Below, in pieces: positions 56,309-64,000 of a DNA stretch of 64,000 nucleotides. Numbering within the stretch: the stretch's first letter is position 1; the number at the start of each line of letters is the position of its first letter. This DNA comes from Neoceratodus forsteri (taxonomy: Eukaryota > Chordata > Ceratodontiformes > Ceratodontidae), in the NCBI GenBank assembly GCA_016271365.2, contig CM028132.1, positions 588,883,001 through 588,947,000 of the forward strand. Direction: 5' to 3'. A model generated the notes under the pieces. The model was not told the origin of the DNA. It did not search any database and worked only from the letters and a program-made list of their open reading frames with translations. The position numbers and the translations under genes are program-made.

Positions 56309-56749
56309 AGTCCTTCCCGCTACTACCTGACTACACAGTCTGCCAGGTCAGGTCAGGTAAAAACTAAAACTCCCCAAAAGTGGTTGGGTGGGGGGGGGAG
56401 TTAGCGTTATCGAGTCAGATATGGAGTACCCAAGCAACTTTAACAGTTCTCCCACACTGTTTTAAAATGAGCAGGGCACCTCCATGCAACTCCCCAACTT
56501 CACAAACTGCCACACTGCAGTCGGAGAGGACCCGGGGCTCGCAATACAATTAACAGATTAGAAACGCTGAAAAAAAAAAAAAACCACACTTACTCGGCAA
56601 AACCGTAACAGTCCTCTTGTATGCTAGGCTATCTCACTTCTTCCACCCTAACTAATCTATTAACTTAAACAAATAAAATGAATAAAACATAACAGTAAAT
56701 AAATAAAACTAAAACATAAAATAAATGAATACCAACAAACGCGATTAGT

Positions 56750-57440
56750 ACTGGTACACAGGCTGGCTCAGCTCATCCGCTATCTTGAAAAGGATTATGT
56801 GTCTGCTGGAGAGATGCTACATCTCCTAGGACTCATAGTTGTTGTCACAGTGATGAATCCCTTTGCCTGTCTCCATATGCGCATACCACTATGGATTCTG
56901 TGAGTGCAATGAGATCATTTGATGGATGAGAGGGAACAAATGGTCCTCATCACATCTCTTCTCTGCAGTGTTCTGGTCTGGTGGATGGACTGCCAGCACC
57001 TATTGCTGGGCGTTCTAGTCTTCTCCCTGACTCCAGTGCAGATCTTCACCATGGATGCCTCAGGGTGAAGCTGGGGTGCCCAACTCGGTTTTCTTCAGAC
57101 CCAAGGGCCCTGGACAGATCTGGAATTGGATCTTCATATCAATGTACTGGAGATGCAAGCTATTCTACTTGATCTCCAGGCATTCCAGGAGCATCTCAGC
57201 CACTGTCCATTGCTGATTTAGTCAGACAATGTCAGTGTCATGCACTGCATAAACAAGCAAAGGGGCACTCCCTCTTACCCTCTGTGCAGGGAAGCAGTGA
57301 GAGTGTGGTACTGGGTGACATCTCTTGGCCTTCAGCTTTCAGCCATGTTTTCCCTAGTGTCCAAAACATCTTGGTAGACAGGTTAAGCTAGTCTCAGTCC
57401 ATGGTACATAAATGTAACTGTTGCTCTCTATGAACAACTC
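56750..57440 (+). pseudogene. DIRS-2 RNase H
   Basis: After the L2 insert the frame resumes with LIRYLEKDYVSAGEMLHLLGL. It goes on to the RNase H first Asp (a TMDAS reading near 57050, then a stop), then LHINVLEMQAILLDL (57140-57182, catalytic Glu), SDNVSVMHCINKQRG (57225-57265, catalytic Asp) and YPLCREAVRVWY. The last Asp block is not recognisable. Several stops are present. Confidence 0.65.
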
Positions 57441-57798
57441 TTCACAAGATGGGGTCATCCAGAGTTGGACCTTTTGTGTCCCCACAATTCAAAACTGCTG
57501 TGTTTCTGCACACTCACTCCAAGGTCTGTATCTTTTGGAGAAGCATTGCCTCTCTCCTGAAAAGGAGATTCTCTGATCCCTGTCATTCAGCAGAGCATGC
57601 CACCCTAATACTGGTGTCCATTTCTGGCCTCACCAGATCTGGTTTATACTTTTGCAGCATCTGGCAGTGGAGCCTCCTGTTCAGCTCCCCCTTTGTTGGG
57701 GTCTGCTATCGCAGAACAAGACATTCTTGGTCCATTTGGACCTGCAGCGTATGGCTCCTGCAGAAGTAGCAATTGCTGATTTTGGGGTTCTTCCAAGG

Positions 57799-58730
57799 TG
57801 GCTGATGTCTTGCTTGCAGCTAGAAAGCCTTCCACGAGACACGCCTATTCTTTAAAATGGAAGTGCTTCTCCATATGGTGTGCTTCCTGATTAGAGAACC
57901 CATTTTCATGTCCTATCAATACTATACTGGCCTACATTCTGTCTCTGTCAGATTCAGGTCTCCAGTACTCATACATTTAGGTGAACCTGGCAGTCATTTT
58001 GGCTTTCCATGCTCCATAGATGGGTGCATGGTGGCACTACTTGAAGTGTCCCGTACATTTCTAAAGATATTCTACACATGTGTCTCCCAATTCAAAACTA
58101 GTTCTGCCTTGGGATCTGAATTTCATACTTGAAATTGACTGGTTCTATTTGATCCTGCCATAACCTGTGAGGTATGTTTCCTTTCTTGGAAAATGCTGTT
58201 TTTTGGTCACCATAGCTTCTGCTCATAGAGTTTCCGAGCTTCAGGCTGTAATGCAGGAGCCTCCTTACTTGATTTTCCACAAGGACAGAGTGTCTTTTGT
58301 GAACCAATCCATGCGTTCTACCCAATGGTCTCTGATTTCTCATGGAATCAGACCATAAACATTTCCATGTATTATCCTAAGCTTTCTAACAAGGGTAAAG
58401 CATTGCACCATACAGTTGATTATATAGAACACTATGGTTCTGTCTTGATTGCACTAAGGACTGCAGAAAGCCCTCTCAGCTCTTTTTCTCATTTGCCTCT
58501 GGAAAAGAGGGAACCCTGTGGCTAAACAGTGCTTGTGTGAATGGCTGGCTCATTATATTGAGTTTTGTTATAGGAAGTATGGTAAAGAACTTCCTGGTTT
58601 GGCCACTTCTGTTGCTTGCTTTCAGAATGTTTCTGCAGCTGACGTGTGCTGCTGCCACTGGAGCACTCTGCAAACATTCACTAATTACTAAGGTCTAGAC
58701 ATTGTCTCTTGTAGACATGCTGTATTTGGT
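57799..58730 (+). pseudogene. DIRS-2 tyrosine recombinase
   Basis: The N-terminal domain starts VADVLLAARKPSTRHAYSLKW near 57799-57861. The catalytic domain has TIASAHRVSELQAV (58209-58250; the first Arg, matching ARRISEL of DIRS-1) and, near 58650-58690, an ADVC...HWSTLQTFTNY reading with the Tyr, followed by a stop. The His-x-x-Arg block that should precede it near 58600 is lost. Frameshifts and stops are frequent, so this is a relic. Confidence 0.65.
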
Positions 58731-58819
58731 CTTGTGGTACTGCAAAGCCTTCTGTTGTGATTGCATATCAGGCTATGCCACCTTCCCTAAGTACCTTGTA
58801 TACTGCTTGGAAATTGTTC

Positions 58820-58915
58820 CAAAGGTGTGGCACAAAAGAGGAGATATTCTTGGTGAAGATAGAACAGTTACTGTAACAGTAGATCTTTAAGAGAATCTCC
58901 TTCATTGGGCCACAG
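58820..58915 (+). repeat. DIRS-2 internal complementary region
   Basis: AAAGGTGTGGCACAAAAGAGG to ATATTCTTGGTGA is the complement of the left end (GATATCTCCTCC...GGCCACACCTT). The following ACAGTTACTGT...AAGAGAATCTCC then TTCATTGGGCCACA is the complement of the right end. This is the DIRS signature and sets the termini at about 41848 and 59283. Confidence 0.65.
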
Positions 58916-58989
58916 TGCACCCACCCTCCTCCTTCTGAGATATTTGTTGGCAATTTCTCCACTGCCTTGTCTGAGGTGTCCATGAGTGC

Positions 58990-59283
58990 CTATATATATT
59001 CTTTCCCAATCCCATGCCTCTCCTTGCATGCCTGGTACTAGTTTGATCTGTTGGTTCCTCACAGTAGGGGCCCTCTGAGCTTGTCTCCAGTGGGGAACTG
59101 AGGAGTAATAGGCTGCCTACATATTTTATTGGTACTGCACTGCATGTCATTGTGGGTAGCCCTGGATAGCAAAAGTTTCCAAATGGTCCTAACACCAATC
59201 GATGACAGTTCTAAAGGTGTAGCCCAAAGGTGTGGCCCAATGGAGGAAATTCTCTTGAAGATGACACAGTAAGTAACTATTCT
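58990..59283 (+). repeat. DIRS-2 right inverted terminal repeat
   Basis: The reverse complement aligns with 41848-42060 in the blocks listed for the left repeat. The outermost part (GAGGAAATTCTCTTGAAGATG to AGTAAGTAACTATTC) is complemented at 58865-58915. Confidence 0.65.
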
Positions 59284-60249
59284 TTATTTTTTATTAGAAC
59301 TCAGTTATCTGCTAATGTTTTCTTGTGCCAAACTGGGGAAAGCATTATTTATTTATTTATTTATTTAGAAGAGATTCACCAGGAAAGCAACATGAACTGT
59401 AAACAGCTTATTTCCAGAAGCGTCCTGGGGGGTTGAGTTACATAGGAGGAGCGAAATACAACATTTAGGAGAAAACAGAGTACAGAATCATACACAATAC
59501 AAGCAAAAAACAGGTAGTAGGTGATTAAGAACAACTGCAGTGTACAAAATCATATACATTTCAGTTACAGACCAGGTAATAGAAGCATGAGCATAAGTTA
59601 AATCATAGACTTATGGTGATCAGAGCAGCAATTATTTTTATATACATTTCAGTTATAGACCAGGTAAAAGCGTGAACATAAGATAAATACATGCTTAATG
59701 TGAGCAGAGCAGCAATTGATTTTGGATATAGCATCCGACTCATACCAGGTGATAAACCAGTTTTAATACAATGGGGAGAGACTGAATGTAGGCCTTGCTG
59801 CTGTAAGTGCTGTAGGCTGGGAGATAGTAGCCAAGTGCTAGCTGTCTGACCTATAATATATAAAGCTGGGGGTAGGGTGGGTGAGGAGGTGCAAAGCCAG
59901 AGCCTTCTCCCCGGGTGCTGAGAACTCAGCAAGGGACAAGGGCCAGCAGTAGAAATATAGAGAAGAAGGGGAGAAGGATATAGGGGCAGGAACTATGGGC
60001 AGTGTTACTTGGGAGAGTATGGGAAGTATGGGGCAGTTAAGGAAGAATTACAGGTAGACTGGGGAAAGGAAGCCAGTGCCTTCACCCTTTGGGATGCAGA
60101 GAACCCTGCAAGGGAATGTGGAGCTGTCAGAAGAAAGTGGAGTTGGTCAATAGGAGATGGATAGGAAGCCAGTGCCATCACCCCTTCAGGATGCAGGATA
60201 TCTTGAAGGGAACAATGTAAATGGTAGTTAATCAGGATTCATTATTTTA
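59284..60249. other. LINE tail and degenerate short repeats
   Basis: (TTTA)n at 59347-59366 followed by GATTCACCAGGAAAGCAACATG and CAGCTTATTTCCAGAAGCG is a minus-strand LINE 3' tail, resembling the tail of the SINE at 16344. An 88-bp direct duplication (ATACATTTCAGTTA-AGACCAGGTAA) sits at 59551-59725. Three degenerate copies of GAAGCCAGTGCCTTCACCC-like sequence occur near 59893, 60068 and 60166. No coding. Confidence 0.5.
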
Positions 60250-60500
60250 TATCTTATAAACATTTCCCTAAATTCTAGTATGGTCTAGACTATGCTAATC
60301 TGGTTAATCTTGCTGTTGTGAGCTCCACTGATATTGTACAATGAAATGGTATTTTATTGTATATACATTTTTATGGGATGTTTATATATTTAATTGATGA
60401 TATTTCTGTTGTGAAGCACCATGCAGTAGCTTTTCAGTGATGACCCGGGTGACAATGGTGAACACAGTACAATAGATAAATATAATAATAATATATAGAA
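60250..60500 (+). mobile_element. LINE 3' tail fragment, L2-like
   Basis: GTTGTGAAGCACCATGCAGTAG followed by ACACAGTACAATAGATAAATATAATAATAAT has the form of an L2-type 3' end with a simple-repeat tail, like that at 47400-47486. No coding remains. Confidence 0.4.
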
Positions 60501-62664
60501 TACAGAGAGATTTAAAAATGTTGCAAACAATTATTACAGTGGAAAGCCAGTAAGTAACTTAAAACAGATTGGGCATTAAGCATATATAAATAAACAGGAT
60601 AACTAGTATTATACAATATATACATAGCAGGAACATGAGAGCAGGTGGATTACAAGATACACCTATCAGAGTAACATAAAACTAGGCATTAACGGCTATA
60701 AAGGTTGCTTAAGCAATTGCAGAGAGGGGTTAGTAGGAAGAGGTAAGCTCTTTTTTGAAGGAGGATAGTGTGGGCAGGAGAGTAAGTGAGGGGAGGAATT
60801 CCAAGCAGAGGGAGCTGAGGAGGTGAATGAGTGCTTACCCGTGGGTGTTGCATCTTCTGGATTGCTAATAAGGGTAAGAAGTAGATCTAAGCATGTGTGT
60901 GGGTGCTTTTTTGTAAACGATTCCCCTTAGGCAAGGGGGATTAAAGAGCTTGGTAAGTTTGAATACAAGGCACAAGGTGTGGAACTGTAACCTTGAGTCA
61001 TAGGTAGGCCATTGAAGAGAATACAAGGCCTCACAGTGGTGTTTTCTGGAGTCCGTTCCAAAGGCAAAATGTCCAATCCTACGATACAGTTGACGCACCT
61101 GTGCAAGGGAAGAGGATTGGGTGGAGAGCAATAGAGGGGCACCATAGAACAAAATAGGGAGAAGGGATGTTGACGCAATCTTTTTACAGGAGGCGTCGGA
61201 TAAAAGAGGGCGAGGCAGTATAATAACTCAAGCTTCTGGTTTACCATTTTGGTAAGCTTAGTTGCATGATGCTCCATTGAGAAGGAGGCATCTAAGTGAA
61301 CCCCAAGGAAAGGGACTTCTAGGCCCAGTGGGCTTACCAGGTCAACAAAATTCAATAAATAAATAAATAATTTAAAAGTACTAACCACCTCTATGGGGGT
61401 CTCCTGACTGTGTACTAATCTGGAGCTGTTTGGTAGGTTTGGGGGACAGGTTATGGAAAAGAATAGCTTTTGTTTTTTTTGTATTTAGAATTAGGTGATT
61501 GTCAGAGAACCAGGTCTCGAGTGCAATGAAATCAGAGTTAAGGCTTTGGTTAAGCCAGTCTATACTGTTAGATGAGCGGTGTAAGATTGCATCATCAGTA
61601 TATAATTGCATGGACGCACCGCCACAGAAGTTGGGGAGCTTGTTGATAAAAAGTGAGAACAGTATCAGGCCAAGAATAGAACCTTGGGGTACTCCGTGTG
61701 AGATAGGCCTTGAAGAGGAGAGGAAACCAGATCATTTTACCCTTTGCGATCTTCCAGTGAGGTAGTTATGGAACCATGTGAGTGCAAAGCGATCTAGACA
61801 AAATTGATGCAATTTACCAAGGAGAAGGTGGTGGTTGACTAGATCGAAGGCCTTAGTCAAGTCAACGAATACTCCACCGATTAGAAGACCAGCATCACTT
61901 GCATTAAGAATGTCTGTCGAGACTTTGACAAGGGCAGTGGTAGTACTATGGCCCTTCCTGAAGCCATGCTGGCAGTCTGTGAGAAGAAGATGTAAGCCTA
62001 GGTAAGATTGTAGCTGAATGTGCAAGATCTGCTCCAGGATCTTAGCCAGTGGGCAGAGAATTGAAATAGGCCTATAATTTTCCACAGCGTGGGTCCCCCA
62101 CTTATGGAGGGGGACCACCACAGCCACTTTCCAAAGACTTGGCACTTCACCAGAGAGGATGGATCTATTTAGAAGACCACCGACAAGTGCGGTGAGTGCT
62201 GCTGCCCCTAGTTTGAGAATTCTGGGTTCTAATGTGTCATGGCCAGGGGAGCTCTCTGACTTGAGATTTGATAACAGCCTGAGGACTTCTCCTCTAGTGG
62301 CTATTTTGGGTGGAAATGGGGTGGGAGCCAAGAGCAGTGTGATGCTGAATAGGGATAGAAATCCTAGACTGGTGGCAGGTGAGCTGTGTACCTATCAAGG
62401 TCAGAGAGAACTGATTAATTCCTTCTGCAATGGATGGGGAATCTTGAAGGAGGTGGCCACTGGACTATATAGAGCTTGGGCATTGGGTCGATTTACCTTT
62501 GATCAAGGAATTGATATGTTTCCAGAATTCTTTGGGCTTGCTAAGATTCTCAGTCTGAAGTGAGCGGAGATAGATACGTTTAGCACCCTGTATCCTATTT
62601 TTACACTTATTTCACAGCAGTCTACAATATAGCTGATCAGAATGAAGGAGACTGTGTTTATAGG
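60501..62664 (-). mobile_element. LINE-X-like copy, 5'-truncated
   Basis: Minus strand: linker (62640-62350, a KPKEFWKHINSLIKGK reading), RT (62331-61381), C-terminus (61388-60865), and a 3' region to about 60501. It ends on its 5' side directly against a tandem repeat at 62665, a sharp boundary. Confidence 0.78.
60865..62640 (-). pseudogene. LINE-X-like ORF2 (linker, RT, C-terminus)
   Basis: The frame 62331-61732 gives 199 uninterrupted residues: SNLKSESSPGHDTLEPRILKL, WKVAVVVPLHK, ENYRPISILCPLAKILEQIL, CQHGFRKGHSTTTALV, VFVDLTKAFDLVNHHLLL (motif A) and LTGRSQRVK. After a slip, motif B (GVPQGSILG-like) near 61690 and MQLYTDDAILHR (61611-61576; both Asp kept) follow. The thumb and C-terminus continue at 61388-60927 and 61152-60865. 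There are only about three disruptions, so this is one of the younger LINE copies. Confidence 0.82.
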
Positions 62665-64000
62665 TTTTCTTGACCTGGAAGGACACTACTTCTTTATTCA
62701 GCTGTGAGCTGTGTGAGAAATTCTATATTGCATTTGATATCTGCAACAAACGTGCACTTTTGCTTAATTCTGTGAGAGGTGAAACAAACTATCCTTGGTA
62801 ATTGCTTTTTATTCACATATTTATTTAGTGTTTAACCAAGAAGGGGCTTGCAAACTCTGTTTATCTTGTTAGTAACTTCAGAAGGATTTAAATACTGCAT
62901 TTGGGTAGATCCTTGGAGGTAGCTAGATTGTCTACTAGGATTTTCTGACAGTTAAACTGTTTTTAAATAAATTACAGGTGGCTGAGAAGTTGAAAAAGGA
63001 GCTTGCAAACTCTGCTTATCTTGGAAGTAACTTCACAAGTGTTTGAATACTGCATTTTGGTTGTCCCTTGGGGGTAGCTGGATTGACTACTAGGATTTTG
63101 GGACAGAAACTATTTTAAAATAATTTACTGGTGCGTAGGAGTTTGTGATAGTTAAACTATTTTTAAATAAGTTACTGTGGTTAAGGAGTTGTCATAGCAA
63201 AACCTGCAGTGTGAATTGAAACACAGACAGCCTTAGGTGCAGGACATTGTTTTCAGACCAAAAGTGTTGTATTGGAACAGGAAGGGCTGCATCATAACCA
63301 TTGTCAACAAATTGCCCTTGGTGGAGATATCCAGACTAGATTAAATTACTATAAGTTACTGGAGGCTGCAATTTTTAGAGACACAAAGCACATTTTCTTG
63401 ACCTGGAAGGACACTACTTCTTTATTCAGCTGTGAGCTGTGTGAGAAATTCTATATTGCACTTGATATCTGCAACAAACGTGCACTTTTGCTTAATTCTG
63501 TGGGAGGTGAAACTAACTACCCTTGGTAATTGCTTTTTATTCACATATTTATTTAGTGTTTAACCAAGAAGTGGCTTTCAAACTCTATTTATCTTGTTAG
63601 TAACTTCAGAAGGATTTATATACTGCATTTGAGTAGATCCTTGGAGGTAGCTAGATTGTCTACTAGGATTTTCTGACAGCTAAACTATTTTTAAATAAAT
63701 TACAGGTGGCTGAGGAGTTGAAAAAGGAGCTTGCAAACTCTGCTTATCTTGGAAGTAACTTCACAAGTGTTTGAATACTGCATTTTGGTTGTCCCTTGGG
63801 GTAGCTGGATTGACTACTAGGATTTTGGGACAGAAACTATTTTTAAATAATTTACTGGTGCTTAGGAGTTTGTGATAGTTAAACTATTTTTAAATAAGTT
63901 ACTGTGGTTAAGGAGTTGTCATAGAAAAACCTGCAGTGTGAAACAGGAAAAGACAGTCTTTCAAGCAACAGAGGGAGGTGGATCTAGGTTTACATTTGTT
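62665..64000 (+). repeat. 728-bp tandem duplication with 154-bp subrepeats
   Basis: TTTTCTTGACCTGGAAGGAC starts at 62665 and again at 63393. The copies match closely to about 63945, where the second diverges and then leaves the window. Each holds two related subunits starting GCTTGCAAACTCTG (62847 and 63001 in copy 1), with TACTAGGATTTT and CAGTTAAACT or CAGAAACT landmarks. The second copy has extra flanking sequence (63230-63392) that the first lacks because of the LINE boundary. Confidence 0.9.

Larger units (their letters stand above)
51718..56748 (-). mobile_element. L2-like LINE inside DIRS-2, nearly full length
   Basis: The minus-strand 3' end is a (AAT)n run (51719-51757). ORF2 lies at 54806-52219; an upstream region of about 1.9 kb (54807-56748) includes an AT-rich segment and a 159-residue open frame. 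DIRS-2 RT (51625-51700) and RNase H (from 56750) lie on either side, so the insertion interrupts pol. Confidence 0.85.
41848..59283 (+). mobile_element. DIRS-2: DIRS element expanded by nested insertions
   Basis: Inverted termini (41848-42060 and 58990-59283), an internal complementary region (58820-58915), gag (42423-43646), RT (50990-51700), RNase H (56750-57440) and tyrosine recombinase (57799-58730) lie in DIRS order on the plus strand. Two insertions split it: LINE-Y with its own inserts (43650-50988) and an L2-like LINE (51718-56748). Without them it is about 5 kb. It is more decayed than DIRS-1 and from another lineage, judged by its termini and protein sequence. Confidence 0.85.

Noticed and set aside
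1..64000. tRNA and rRNA genes
   Set aside because: No cloverleaf-compatible A and B box pair outside the SINE head, and no rRNA core sequence was recognised.

Overview
This window looks like intergenic or intronic DNA from a large, repeat-rich vertebrate genome. The evidence is dozens of decayed non-LTR retrotransposons of CR1 and L2 type, two DIRS (tyrosine-recombinase) retrotransposons, a Ty3/Gypsy LTR element, a MIR-like SINE, a hAT-type MITE and several satellites, with no dense gene set and no bacterial features. CR1, L2 and DIRS together fit an amphibian (a caecilian, for instance), a reptile or a lobe-finned fish; the sequence alone does not settle the species. No complete host gene is visible. 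One candidate host coding exon (39296-39538, + strand) lies in repeat-poor DNA.

Layout. 1-1364: CR1 on the minus strand. 1681-1829: foldback palindrome. 4002-9714: nearly complete DIRS element (gag, RT-RNase H, tyrosine recombinase, inverted termini, internal complementary region). 9771-11398: two adjacent satellites (about 293 bp and 142 bp units). 11450-18295: CR1 pieces, one carrying a MIR-like SINE. 18850-32800: L2-like and other LINE copies, mostly minus strand, plus CR1 and a plus-strand LINE. 33305-37900: two CR1 copies head to head. 38280-38695: CR1 tail. 40065-41847: CR1 whose RT region has expanded into a 44-bp minisatellite. 41848-59283: a second DIRS element stretched to 17.4 kb by nested insertions. 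59284-62664: LINE tails and a minus-strand LINE. 62665-64000: a 728-bp tandem repeat running off the window.

The nest is the most informative structure. DIRS-2 was hit by a plus-strand LINE (43650-50988). That LINE was hit by a Gypsy element (44176-50262, 5-bp target duplication ATCTC). The Gypsy was hit by an L2-like LINE (46290-47486) and by a 204-bp hAT-type MITE (48619-48822, 8-bp duplication GTTATAGT). DIRS-2 separately took an L2-like LINE (51718-56748). The nesting orders the insertions in time. Nearly all coding remains are pseudogenes with frameshifts and stops. No cellular pathway or operon is encoded here, and the interactions are those of transposons with each other: LINE tails borrowed by SINEs, elements splitting elements, and coding sequence turned into satellite.
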